Positions 49,157-61,704 of a stretch of 64,000 bases of DNA are shown in pieces; positions within the stretch are counted from its first letter, which is position 1, and the number at the start of each line of letters is the position of its first letter. The notes under the pieces are model-generated. The model was not told the DNA's origin. It did no database searches and saw only the letters and a program-made list of their open reading frames with translations. Both the position numbers and the translations under genes were made by a program. The stretch is from Onchocerca volvulus (Eukaryota; Nematoda; Chromadorea; Rhabditida; Onchocercidae), in NCBI GenBank assembly GCA_000499405.2, contig HG738137.1, positions 12,584,121-12,648,120 on the forward strand. Reading direction: 5' to 3'.

Positions 49157-52100
49157 ATGTATGAGACGAATGAACTAGACGAATGTATTCCGATATTTAA
49201 CGACGATGACTGGGAAGCTATTTTTGGCACTGAAGACGAAATATATGATGAAAAAAAGTCAAACCAGATTAGTGAATCAGATGCAGAAAAGCCAAAGCAA
49301 AATGATGGATCAGATAGTTTGGTCAAATTGGTACCTGCAGAGAATCGCGCTGAAATGTCAGCAGTTTATCCCCAGCCGTAAGCAGTTTCATATAAAAATG
49401 AAATTTTTTCCAATTATATCCGAAGAATATGAAATGAAAATTCTCAAAAATTTGCCATAAATTCATTCTCCTTCTTTACAATCCTCAGCTATGATCTCAA
49501 AAAGAAAGAAAAAGGAATTGTTTCAGGGTTGCTTGTTCCTTAACGAACTCCATCGTGTCCGTAAATAATTCAGAGATATCATCATCAGTTCATAAAAGGC
49601 AGAATGCTGTACATCCTGCGAAACAAACACAGAGTACTTTATCAAGTAGTTAGTTTTTATTAATGTTTAATTGTAACCAAAAATTGAAAAATTAAAAGCA
49701 AAAATCTATATTTTAATATTACAGTAATGAAAAGTATGAAAAAGAAAAAAGTGATGGACAAATTATTCCATTACTTTTATTTTATAGCTTATTAGCTGTA
49801 AGCAATTTAAAAAAGTAGCCTTGAGAACTTGCAAAATACCACACACTGGAGGTTGGGGGGATCGAACCCCCGCCCTCTCGCATGCAAAGCGAGCGCTCTA
49901 CCACTGAGCTAAACCCCCGGAATAAGAGGTTTGAATTTTTTTTTCCTTCGTATATTGTTTATCACTTTTCTTCTAATTATTTTAACGAATATGTCAATAT
50001 TAGTTTTTAATCTTATTTTGTAATTATCATAGAATTATCTGTTTGTTTATCATTTACTTTTTTTGTCAACTCCAAAGAGGTAAATGAGTTGTGATATCCA
50101 AAAGTTTCAATGATAAGATTTTTATCTCACGATCATATTAGATCGCTCCAGTTAATCCATTCAGTAGTTGGATTATGATTGTTTTAGACCATATCGTTTA
50201 CAATAATTGGTATTATCATAAATTAATAAGTTGATTATGTTACAGTGGCTGTAATGGACTTATGCATGAAACGTGAACAAAAACTTCGCAGAGAAGGTAG
50301 CACCGTCGAAGCGAATTTAATGGCAAAAATGATAGAGTTGCTGCAATCAAATGGTTCTTTTCTGGTTTGATCATTGGAAGATATAAATTTTTAGATAAAA
50401 AATTATTATTGAAAATGATAAAAATTTTGTTTAACTGCTGCCTAGTTAAGATTATGGTATTGAAATTTAAAATTATTAGAAGTGTTTTCAATATTTAGAA
50501 TGCATACATGTTGGAAGTTTAATGTTGGGAGCAGTAAAAGCATCAATAAGTAAAGGATCACATGACTGGGAAACTTTGTTATTATATACAAAAAGTATTT
50601 ATGCATTGGTCGATGAAGTACGAATAAAAAGCACAGCTTCGGACAGTATGGAACAATTGGAAACGATAAATAAAACGAGAAAGAAATTGGATAAAAAAGA
50701 TCAGGTATCAGAGGTTTAGTTATCAAGTTTCTACTATTTCTGCTGCTCAGTATGGAGCAAAAGAAAAACTTTTTTTGTGCATTCACAAGCATTTACATTC
50801 GTTATCTTTTCCAGAATTTCAAAAATGAGAAAATGTTTTTTGAAGTTGCATAATCTACACAAATAAAAATGTAAATGTTTCCTATTATTCTTTACATAAT
50901 TTTTCAAGTTCTCCACCGATTGCTTTCAAATTTTGACACAACCTTGCATTCGAATAAGCGTTCTTTTCATATGAATATACTTTTTTTTTTATGTTTCGCT
51001 GCAGCAGTTAAAAGTAATTGAGCGGACCGAATTTTTTGACTCCGTCCCTCACCTTGCCTTCATGAGCGGACAGAATTTATTGATCATATCTTCATCAGCG
51101 GACAGAATTTATTCACCACGACCTACTTTCTGCATTGACCGCGACTACTTCCTGCAACGTTTCAAGTTCTTCACCGATTGATTTGAAAATTTCACAATAC
51201 GTGGAATTCGAATAAAAATTTTTTTTTTTTTTAAAATAGATAAGGCGAGTAATAATTTAAGCTTTTTCGTTTGTTTTTTTGCTTGTAAAGAATATAATTC
51301 GTTTATTTTTTGATTTGTGGGAAGTATAGTTGCGTAACAAAAATGTCGTGGTGACAGTATATGATGAAATATTTCATTCAAGAAATTTATGGGTTACCTG
51401 TCTGATTTCTAATATTAGATCGTGTCTTGAATTGCCTCTTTGTTGTAAATATTACTCACTGATTTGAAATTTTGACACAACGTTACATTCGAATAAGCGC
51501 ATTGTTTTTGTACCGACAAATCTTTTTTTTTTTCCTGTCACACCCGTGACAAATAAAAGTTAATGAGCAGACTGAATCTATTAACTACATTTACATTCTA
51601 CAAGATGGAAGCGGCCTTTAATATGCAATGCTCAGTACATACTTAGTAAAGTATGCGCGTATTCTAATGCAAACGTATTCCAGCGTATTCCAACGCGTAT
51701 TCCAATGGGTATTCCAATTGTTCTGTCAAAATTTCAACGCAATAGATGGAAACTTTCGGAGATTCAAGATTTTGAACAAAGGAATATTTATGATTGTTAG
51801 TATCTTCTAATACCATATATATTTTTTTTGCAGTAGCAACAGTTCAGTAATTCAAATGAGCAGTTTCGAATTCAATTTCTATCAAAATTTCAAAGTAATC
51901 GGTAAAAACTTTCGGGGATTTAAGATTTTGAACAAACAAACATTTATGACTGTTCGTTTATTTCACAAACGCGTTTATTTCACAGCTGCAACTGTGCAAT
52001 AAATAATCTTGAATCCACCGGCTACGATGTTAACTGCTTTCTTCACATTATGTCAAAATGACGCATTTGCAAAAACACTGCTATATTCGGAAGTGCCTAC

Positions 52101-55100
52101 GTATTACATGGAATGCGAGTAGAAAATCATTTGAACGACGCAAACGAGGCAAACGAGTTGACGGATCATCTTGCATATTCAAAGAAACAACTACAGACAG
52201 ATGTACACCATGCGTCCTAATCAAGACAAATGCTATTTCCCTCACATGTTGTTATAAACATGCCAGATCCAACCTTAACAATTAAAAACTGAAAACGGCG
52301 TTGCACATGTTACTTTACGCAATCCATGTAAAATTTTGATTTGTTGGAGAACGACTAACACTGACATTTGCATTAATAACGCATGCAACATATCACATCC
52401 AAATCTAATTCATGCACTATCTGGAATCATATTGACTGCCTGTTCTTCTTCATCCCCAACAAAGCTATGGGAGAAATAGAAGTCGGATATGGCTGAAGAT
52501 ATTCTCCATCGAATAGGCAAGGGAAATTCAAATATGAACATGGATTTCACAGCAGAAATCTACAACGAATCGCTTATAATGATAGAAGAGTTGTGTTTAC
52601 AAATCGCGAAAAACATTCTCAATCAGTTGGGAATGCCATCCCCGAATCGGTCTGCTGCTGCTTCGTTCGATGTAGAATTGCAACGCGAACAAAGAAAATG
52701 GGTAGTCTTTTGTCATATGTGCAATCAAATATTCCTAAGCTAACGTCTGAGCAAAAAGGCATTTACGATCAAAAAATAATGCAAATTATCAATAAGGAGG
52801 TTGAAAAAATCTCTTTTTACAGTATTGCTACCAGGTGGAAGAATTGCTCATTCCGCTTTGAAATTGCCATTGAGCATGCAATTCATTGAAACTCCCACAT
52901 GCAACATTTCGAAGACGGCATGGAAAAAGTATTGCAAAAATATAAACTTATTGTTTGGAATGAATGAGCAATGGGGCAGAAAAAATTGGTCGAGGCTCTT
53001 GATCGATCATTATAAGATTTACGTGCAAATATCAGACCATTTGGGAACGCATTAATAGTGTTTGCAAGAGATTCCCGGCAAACATTATCTGTAATTCCTC
53101 GATCAACACAAGCGGACGAAATGAATGTTTGCCTGAAATATTCTATTTTGTGGCGACACGTAAAGACGTTAAAATTGAGTACAGATATGTGCGTTCAGCT
53201 GGAAAACTATTGATCAGCTGGAATATTCTCATATCAATCGCTGGAAGTTGGAAATGTAAAAGTGCCAGTTGATCTGACCCCAGGACGAGTTTCATTGCCT
53301 CATAACTTCTGCAATTTAGTAAAAAGAACTAATTGAAGAAGTGTTTCCCGATATTCAAATTATAAGAATCACAATTGGCTGAGTGAGCGAATGTTCTTGC
53401 GGCCAAGAACAAAGAGTTCGTCGAACTTGACAATATTATTCTGTTTAACAGTCAAAGCGGGGCAGTCACATATAAATCCGTCAACACTTTGTGGAAGCAG
53501 ATGAAGCGGTTAATTATCCAACAGTATTTTTGAATTCACTCGATCTGCCAGGGATGCCACTGCATGTACTGCAACTGAAAATCAACGTGCCTATTATCAA
53601 GTTGCGAAATATCAACAGCCAAAACTTTGCAACGACACGCGCTTTGCAGTAAAGAAAATTAATGAACAAAATCATAGAAGCAACAATCTTAACAAAGACT
53701 TTTCAAAGTGAAGATGTCCTCATTTTTCGCATTGCCATGATTCCAGCGGATATGCCATTTCATTTTAAGCGATTGCAATTCCCAATTCGATCGTCAGCAA
53801 AGCTCAAGGCCAATCTTTGGAATTGTACAGTTTAGATCTCGAAATCGATTGCTTCTCACATGGACAATTATATGTTGCGTGTTTTAGAATTGACAAACCA
53901 GACAATCTCTATATCTCCATAGACAATGGAACTACAAAAAATATTTTATACTCACAAATATTGTGAAGTTGAGCGGCGAAAGCTGAAAGATGTCAAATAG
54001 CGCCACGTACAACAAGCAATACTAAAGGTCAAGCAACATTTGAGACATAGTTTCAAAGGGACGATATGCATGTTTACCTCAAAACGCTTCAATTCACAGA
54101 TAAACGACAAAGCAACAGCAACAGTTCAGAGTTCGAAGGTTTCCAGTCCAATACAACAGCAGCAACAATCCGACACTTCACTTGAACAGTATTCTTCTCT
54201 ATCAGCGACAAAGGAAAGAATAACCTAGTGATCAATTTGCTTAAATGTTTTCTGATAATTGTTTTTTACGAAGAATTACTCTTAATCAATCAATGAAACC
54301 TTTCTCAATGGGTCCATCTCTGTCACACAATTATTTTTTTAGTCTTCACAATTTTTGCTGATCTAGCCCAATCACAATAGCAAGAATCAGTCTCCGATCC
54401 AACTTAACTACAAATTAAATTGTAAGACAATTAAATTGTAGGTTTTAAACTACAATTAAATTATAGGTTTTTTTTTTTCTCCAATACTAGAAGCATGCGC
54501 TTTCTCTTTTCTTTTTTTCCGCTTAAGCAGACTAAGCTAAAGCTATGTGTGTATATAAAACATGCAAATGAAATATTGTGTCAAAAGTTCAAAGCAATAA
54601 ATAAAAACTTTCGGAGATTTAAGATTTTGAACAAGCGTTTACATTTTCATTTATATAGACTAGCTAGAATCGGACACGCGAAGCTTCAAGTAAAAAACTT
54701 GAATGGATGCATTATCACTTTTTGATTATCTTTACTATACAAGATGATTATTATTTCGAGATACTTTACAAAGCATCGTTCGCCTCTTTAGGACCTTATG
54801 ACAGTGTTCATTGAGTGATCTTCTTAGAAGGAGATGACTTATTGTGCTCGAATTTGTTATTAATGATGGTATATCATAAAACTAGTAGAAAAGAGTTAAA
54901 TAATTATAAGATAGCGCAACGTCATTTTTTCATTGATTATTAGTATTTGCATTATTAAAATAACTTTATTATCTTATTAACTTATACTTACCGTAATTCT
55001 TTCAATAATCCGTCAAGCAGAAAATTCAGCGGTCTTTTATTGATTGATTATTTTCAGGGAGATAGAAGTGCCATATGGCTAATAATGGCTGCAAATAAGT

Positions 55101-57525
55101 TCAAAAATCGTCAGGAGGGACGACGAAGACAAACAAAAAAGAAATCTCAGATTAATGAGAAGCCCAACTGTTTACCCCAGCCAAATGTTCCAGATACGAA
55201 TCTTCAAGGTATTAGCAGTTTTCAGATATTTCTGTGAAAGTTTATTATAATAAGTTCAGTCCTTTTTAATCAACTGAGATAAATAATAGCTCATGCATCA
55301 AACTGATGCAACTTTACTATCCTAATAGTAGAGTATCACCAATTGGTTATTTAAGCTTTCATTTTTTGCAGTAGATCTAAAATAGATTAAACTTTTTCTC
55401 GAAAAACTTATCTATCTTTCAAATAATTTAACCTGTAATAATAGAATATCACCATTTTTGGGAAATATCTTGGAAGATGTTTCGGAGCAATAATTAAGCG
55501 ATCTTGATAATGATAGCATCGTAACAAATTTTAACTCTAAAACTGGGTTTGTTTATATGGATTTGGATTAATATTTTAGTTATACATAATTTGCCTGATG
55601 ATAACAACTTTACTGGCCCGATAAGCGCCGAAGCTTTAATGGAAGAATGTGAAGAATCAGATTCAAGCAATCCGACTACTTTACCATCATTTCCGGTTTG
55701 TTGCAAATATTTATTTGATGTCATTCGAAAGTTACAAAATAAGGCTTTTGTTTTTTTTCACATTTTCCATCTTTAATTTATTTTAATCTATAGAAATCCT
55801 ATTAGAAGATTAAGGCCCTCATTAAATAAAAACTAAGTGATGTTAATAGAATAGCGCGATTAGCAAATTCCTATGGAATATAAGCCATAACTAGTAATGG
55901 CTAGGTTCTAGAATGCTATAAAGTTTCTTCTTTTTGTTTTCATGTTGACTGGTGGACATTCAGTCGAGAAAAATTTGGTTCAATTAAACGAACGAATGAA
56001 AGCCATGTCAATTTCAAGAATTTTAAATTATACATTACGAAATACGAATGTCGTTAAAGGTGCAACAAGATGCTAATCATTGCTGTTTACAACAGTCACA
56101 TCCCTTTGCATTATCTTCGAAAGGAGCGCCTACAACATATCAAATATCAAATCACATTCAAAATGATGTTGGTGATTCTTATATTTAATATGCAAGTGAT
56201 TGCTTATTTCTGATTATTAATTTGTTGCAAAATTTCTTGCTAACTCTTTGTTTTTAATTATATTTAATTTTTGAATTTCTTAGTGAATTAAATTTCATCT
56301 CAGTTTTGGTTCATCAATTTTCCTCTTTAAAGTACCTCCTATATTATGGTCACACTTTTCACGATCGTCTAGGAACTGTTTTCTTTAACTTGGATAATTT
56401 TTAAAAGTATTATATTTCTACTAGTTGTTAATTGTTCATCCAATAAGCGAAATTCTTTTTTTGCAATTCATTTAACATATTCACATCTTATTTCACTTAG
56501 ATCTCTGGAACAGTTCTGATGAGGTTATTGACTCAAAATTTTATTTCATGAACTGAAACTAAAAATCCATCTTTTTTTGCAGCATCACAATTTTCTTATT
56601 TCAAATACATAATTTTTTTGTTGTCATCTAAAAAGAGGTTCTGGATTTTTTAAATTCAAAAGATATATTTTTTCCGCTTCAAAAAAACTCAGTCTGTTTC
56701 AGCTTCCTGTAATTCGGGAAGTTAACTGGCCAGGACTTATCAATAACATTCCGAGACAGTCAGCGGCACCTGCGCGCTTGTCAACTTCTACCAAAATCCC
56801 AAAATCTTCCCAAAGATCTCGACCAAATATCATAAGTAGGACAAATTCGGTTAAAGCAAAGTAAGTTTTCTTCTTAAAACTTCCTGATCATGTTGCATAT
56901 AGGCATATTTGTTTCTAATGCATAATTTTTTTCAGATCTTGCTGATACTATTCTAGGAATTTTTTTTAATAATATGAAGCATGAGATGCATGATTTTAGG
57001 TTTACAACTCAATTAACTCAAAAATATGATCATTTGAATTTTGTGAAGATTCAAAAGGCTGCTTCGAAATTAAATAAGAATACCGTCGATGATTGGCGGT
57101 TAAAAAAAAAGTATGTTCATTCGATGATTTAGCTTTTTTTTCCTCCAAAATTTACGAATCTTTCGTAAACTTGAAGGTGTTTCTTTCTAGGGTATACATT
57201 ACTGAATGTTTTTTTCCATATATATTTGAAGTTTATGTTTTCTTAAACACATGAGATTGTTTGCAATCTTTAATTTGGAAATATATTTTAGAAATGTACT
57301 TTTTCTTCCCGAGAGCGAATATTCTGTAATCGAAATGCCGGATGATCCAAATACAACAACAGTAGGTTTCTTTAAGTTATGAATACTATTATCACTTTTT
57401 TTTTTGAAAATATTATATTCCACTGGTTAAATTTTTTTCAGGAAGTTCTGGACATTATCAGGTTTCCTGATTATCGTAAGAAGTATCCGCGGGGATCAAT
57501 AATTATGCCAGAGTTAAGTGGCTGA
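49157..57525 (+). CDS. unrecognised nuclear-looking protein, copy B (10 exons, 450 aa)
   Basis: Paralogue of the gene at 4,516-9,600. Exons: 49157-49377, 49527-49645, 50246-50353, 50499-50713, 55058-55208, 55580-55695, 56703-56860, 57000-57110, 57292-57361, 57442-57525. The frame is open throughout (1,353 bp). Coding differences from copy A are +9 bp in exon 2, -33 bp in exon 3 (11 codons), +3 bp at the end of exon 4, loss of the whole 156-bp exon 5, and +6 bp in exon 6; all are multiples of three. Loss of exon 5 removes the ERKKRKR basic stretch and its coiled coil, but the second basic stretch (RRRQTKKK) stays. The intron between 50713 and 55058 now holds the 3.8-kb Helitron. If that intron is not removed efficiently the gene would be silenced, so expression is open. 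Confidence 0.62.
49847..49918 (-). tRNA. tRNA-Ala (TGC)
   Basis: 72 bases on the minus strand. Acceptor GGGGGTT pairs with AACCTCC and includes the G3-U70 wobble that identifies tRNA-Ala. The D arm is GCTC/GAGC, the anticodon stem CTCGC/GCGAG with loop TTTGCAT (anticodon TGC), and the T arm GGGGG-TTCGATC-CCCCC. Box A (TAGCTCAGTGG) and box B (GGTTCGATCCC) are eukaryotic pol III promoters, no CCA is encoded, and a TTTT terminator lies about 10 bases downstream. It sits antisense in intron 2 of gene 1 copy B; the matching place in copy A (about 5,330) has no tRNA. Confidence 0.97.
51530..51556. repeat. TGTCA-CACCCG-TGACA palindrome
   Basis: Small palindrome followed by AAATAAAAGTTAATGAGCAGAC. 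The same unit, palindrome then TAAAA...GTGAGCRGA, occurs at 27,931-27,970 and 45,211-45,245, always downstream of a Helitron-terminus fragment, so it belongs to one non-autonomous family. Confidence 0.6.
51960..53970 (+). pseudogene. Helitron Rep/helicase (H4), broken
   Basis: Plus-strand debris in family order: YIETAT-like start near 51,970, PTYYMECE region near 52,100, then MAEDILHRIGKGNSNMNMDF at 52,489 with the helicase N-terminal block (PSPNRSAAASF) open to 52,743. The DNA then shifts frame (LTSEQKGIYDQKIMQIIN near 52,740). The segment that should hold Walker A is deleted (around 52,820). Later blocks include SLDLPGMPLHVLQLK-like words near 53,535 and SLELYSLDLEI-like words near 53,815. 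It is not functional. Confidence 0.8.
54040..54228 (+). pseudogene. Helitron accessory ORF copy (H4)
   Basis: A 62-codon frame with FNSQINDKATATVQSS, a short Gln run and SDTSLEQYSSLSATKERIT before the stop. It is related to the minus-strand ORF at 35,210-35,425. Here it lies downstream of the helicase on the same strand, unlike in H1. Confidence 0.5.
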
Positions 57526-57676
57526 AGTATTTCTTACGGAAAGCTAATACAAAATATTTTATAAATGTATTTGAAATAACATATTGCAACATTTAGTCAT
57601 TAGGAAGTGTAAAGAAAGAAATATTGCTTCATTAACTCAATTTTCTTAAAATGTAGACCATTTTAAGAGCTTAACA

Positions 57677-60271
57677 ATGGGACGTTCGGAATGTTTGAAT
57701 GAAGTGTAATGAGCGTTAAAAGTTGATTAAAAATTTGTATTGATGATATTCGCTTCTGCTCGTTTCTTTTTCTTTGTTTCGATTTCCTTTTCTTTTCTTT
57801 CGTAAAAAATTTATGAAATTATGAAAAATAAATTAGAATATAAGATAGGAGCGTTGTATCAAAACTTCTATTGGAAGCATCTCTACTGTTTAATTAAAAT
57901 GATTATCAAAGAATATTAAAATATAATAATAAGATCTCTAGGGCATAAGAGCGAACGATCTCAGTGTTCTGCTGAATTTGCTGAAAATGCAATAAAAATT
58001 TCAAACTACTGAAATCTTGAAATCGAGTAAGAAAATTGATTTAATTTCAGGATTTCAATAAAATAAACGAGTAATTCTACAATATAAATTTCTTATTTCT
58101 TAGTATTTTAGGAAGAAGAAAGAAAGAAACAATTGGAAAAATTACCTCCTCGTGTGTATGACTTTTTCGTAAGTTTGTAAATTGATTAGATAAAGATTCT
58201 TTGGAAAAGATATTGGTGATCCAAAATGAGAGAAAATTCCTTGATATCAGTTTCGTTGTTATATTTTTGTAAATAAATCTGTGAAAGCTTTCAAAAATCA
58301 TATTTGGACTTCTTTTATTCGTGCAGTAACGATGTTTTTGAAAGGGTCAACTTTTTTTTCTTCATTTGTTTTAGGTGGTATCATTTTCCTGAATGTTCTT
58401 TTCCATACATTAGGTACAAAATGTCAACATTTGAAAAGTTCATTTTTAAATACCATATGATATGGAATTCTTCAAACTGATCCTTGCTATTAGTATTGCT
58501 GGAATGATTAGAAATATGGAATTTTATTTGTCACGATTTATTTAGTCCTTCTTATAGCTTGGACCAACTACGTCGCGACCAATTGGTAGCGTCAATGCTC
58601 GTTCCTTCTGTGAAAGTTGTGATTTTATGCGTGGAGACATACGTAATTGGTGGGTTTCGGGTTTCTTTTGTGAGAAATGTGTTTCTCTTTTCTTTTTTTT
58701 TTTCTCCAGTGAGAGTATCATCGACGTGAGAAAGAAAGTTTTTTTTTTTTTTTTTCAGGCTTATTGTCGGTTCAAGGTTTGATCGCTTGAATGAAAATAT
58801 CTTCGACGTGAAAAAAAATGGTTGTCCGAAAACTCGTCTGTCCCATGCCAATTATCCTCCAATTCATTTCAGGTTTTTATTTTCTTTTAATAAAAAAGTC
58901 TTTTAGGACTGAGAATACTTCGGACTTAATTATATTCAAAGATCAGATTTTTTTCTGTTTTATCACAACGATTTATTAAATATGCCGCAGACTGTTATCG
59001 ATGAATTTTATTAAAATTATTAAGTTTAGAATATTATCTGATGCTCTAACCAATATTTTTATCAACGTTGCTGGCCTAAAAATTTTCTTAGCTGTTGGTG
59101 AAGATTGGATCGTGAAGAAGTCAATAATACCCGAAGAGTTCACATCATTTGTGAAGAGATTTGCTGTAAGAATTCTTTTTTTTTTCTTTTTTTTTTTTGC
59201 CTATTTCAAATTTTAAACCTACTTTAAAAAATTCATCTAGTTTTATAAATCCGATTTTGATACAAAATAAGTTCAGTTATTTCTTCCGGTATTCCACACA
59301 GTTTCAGATGAAAAATGGTGTAACTCGAAATGTGCACATTGTAATATGAAAACTCTTTAGTATCTTGGAATGCTTAAAATATTTGACGCATATTTAATCC
59401 TTATTTCCATTCAAAGTTTTCGAAGCTTTTACTTCTGCATTTTTCAGGGTGTTTTGTTCGATCTTTATGTTAAGCAGTATACGTCAGAATATGCAAAAGA
59501 AATGGAATTCACGGAAGATTTAGGAAAAATTAAGATTGGTTATGCTTATGTCGAAATGCCAACTGTTATTTTATTCACTGTTCCTCCCGCAAGTTTTTCA
59601 TCCATTGATGGTCTTATAATAAAAAATCGCTGTAGAATTTCCCGCACTCTATGCATTCTTACGAAAAGCCATAAAATAGCATTGTAAGCTAAAAGAATGT
59701 TTGACGAGACATATACAGAATATGTTTTAGATCAGTGATCCTGATATGGAGATGAAATGTATTTTTTACAATAATGCAATTAGAGAATTGGTTCAAAATT
59801 GGGATGCAACTTCCACAAGGTAATTTCCATCTTTTCTCATATTTAATCCAAATAGTATGAAGATAATAGATTATGCTCTGTCCTTTGGTATGTTTCTTGT
59901 TTGCTCATCTTTACCCAATTTTTTTGATTTTTCATCATAAAATTTAATTTATTACATTCATATGCAATTTGAGACAATTTTTTTTTCTTTTTTGTTTCCG
60001 AGAGAACAGGAAAAAGAAAACTTGTTCATTTTAGATCAAATATATTTTCTAATGAATATAGTGTTTCGAGGAATAAGGAAACAAAAAATTCGTTCATTTC
60101 AGTCCCTACTATCATAAGGCTACAAAGCAGTGCATAGAATTGAAATTGATTGATTGGCGACAAATATGTATTAAAGAAAATGCAATCAGTAACAACAGTA
60201 TGATTACCATTTTAATGAAACATTTGATGGAAGAATGGGGTATATGTGTGGCACCTACGAATCGTCCTTGA
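57677..60271 (+). CDS. unrecognised protein, copy B (about 8 exons, 317 aa)
   Basis: Near-identical copy of the gene at 9,752-12,346, shifted by 47,925 bases. Exons: 57677-57703 (weak), 58112-58168, 58558-58649, 58759-58872, 58991-59165, 59448-59683, 59736-59819, 60103-60271. I saw no coding difference in the long open exons; the two 105-codon frames at 11,445 and 59,370 are identical. Splice sites are also the same. Function is unknown, as for copy A. Confidence 0.6.
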
Positions 60272-61704
60272 TTGTTAAACTTTGTTCAACTTTTCTGCAT
60301 TTATCATAGTCTGTTTTTCTAATGTTTAATGATAAGTATCTTATCTTCGGCGCCAATTTTTTGAGAATTTTTTCAAACTTTTTTGTGTTTCGTAATAGCA
60401 AACAGCAGTTGCAGATTTATGAGTCGGTAAAAAAAATTTTTTTAATGCTAAATAAATGTTAACATTTGCTTCATGCTTCAATATTTTACGTTTGCATTTA
60501 AAAAGTTGTATATCAATAAGATAATTTAATTAAATTTCTAACTAAATGTCCTGTAATTGAATGTCTTGTTTCAGTTTTGTATTTCTTTGGAAGACTGATT
60601 CTGTAACTTATCAACCGTTTCGTAATGTGCCAAGATTATAAGTGATCGAATTTAATAATAGATGTTTTATTTCGAGATGGTATTGTTTATTTGTTTAAAA
60701 ATATTCGTTCCACATTATTAAAGCTATGCATTTAACTGTTCCTTTTTTCTAAATTTTTTTTTTTTTTTTTTTTTGAACAGACAAAGAGTTGAAATTATTT
60801 TTATCTTTAAGATTTAGTTTGTTCTTGAATACTTATGCTGTTTATTTGTTTAAAGTTATGGATTTAACTGTTGTTTTTTTTTTGATGTTTTTGTTTTTTG
60901 ATCAAGCAATTAAAGAATTTAAATTATTCGTATCATCAAGGCATTTAATAATCATCACTTATATTATTATATGGTGAACATTAGTACAATTATTATTTGT
61001 CGAATATTCGACAACATCTCTTCGAATCGTTTCCATTTAAAATCGTACATTGATTCAATCGATTCACCCTTATTAATGTTTGGTTTTTAATACTTTGGGA
61101 ATATTTATTAAACTCTGATTCAATATACTCTAATCACCAATAGTGTCATGGTACAATGAGATATTTTAATAAGGATTTTAAATTTTTCTTTTTTTAAAAC
61201 TATTATTTGAACAATTTCGGCGTATAATAAAAATTCATCCTTTTCTTCCATTCCAGTCATCTCCGAATAGGGATGATGTTGAACAGGTTCATTTTTTTGA
61301 TACATTCATGATCTGAACAATAATTAATCACAAATCTTTTCCATATATGCTTCATAGCTCTTCGTAACTTCAGGCAAATTTTTCTTCTCAGTCCATACAG
61401 GCCTCTCCATTTCATTAACTACTTCCTAGAACAATAATCCTAGTATTTTTCTAATTAGTTCGGGTTATGATCAAATGCTGAAATTTAGAATTTTGTGATA
61501 ATCAAATTTGTGATCAAAATATTGGGATTTGTGATCTTGTCACCTGAGTAATTATTATGTCTGAGAGAGATATTTGGTCTCATGACAAGATGACGAGGAA
61601 ATCAAATTTTTCAAAGTACGAATATCTAAAGCACTAATTGCTTAATTCTGGTACTAATAATAGTAATCATAAAATTAATGTTAAATAATAAGAATTGGTC
61701 AGTT
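60272..61704. other. diverged flank of copy B
   Basis: Matches 12,347-13,555 with many substitutions, from an abrupt change at about 60,428 (right after GAGTCGGTAAAAAAA). It contains an extra poly-T run (60,750-60,773) and the inserted piece at 61,290-61,440. No plus-strand gene was found. Confidence 0.6.
61324..61425 (-). pseudogene. orphan terminal exon fragment
   Basis: Minus-strand 33-codon frame from a TTCTAG acceptor at 61,426 to a TAA, reading EVVNEMERPVWTEKKNLPEV and then TKSYEAYMEKICD. It lies within about 150 bp that copy A lacks. It looks like the last exon of a protein gene captured into this copy. I do not recognise the parent, and no partner exon is visible nearby. Confidence 0.35.

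Larger units (their letters stand above)
50854..54684 (+). mobile_element. composite Helitron H4, inserted in copy B only
   Basis: Starts TCTACACAAATAAAAATG right after an A. The corresponding position in copy A (6,374/6,375) is an uninterrupted A/T, the Helitron target type, so copy A shows the empty site. The left part (to about 51,950) is a pile of terminal fragments in both orientations. The middle is broken RepHel (51,960-53,970), followed by accessory-ORF debris (54,040-54,228). The right end is an inverted terminus TCTATATAAATGAAAATG (minus, from 54,659), then CTAGCTAG and a GCGTG-containing hairpin arm to about 54,684, where copy A sequence resumes. Confidence 0.85.

Noticed and set aside
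50442..50792. 116-codon minus-strand ORF, with a partner at 5,891-6,172
   Set aside because: Antisense to exon 4 of gene 1 in both copies.
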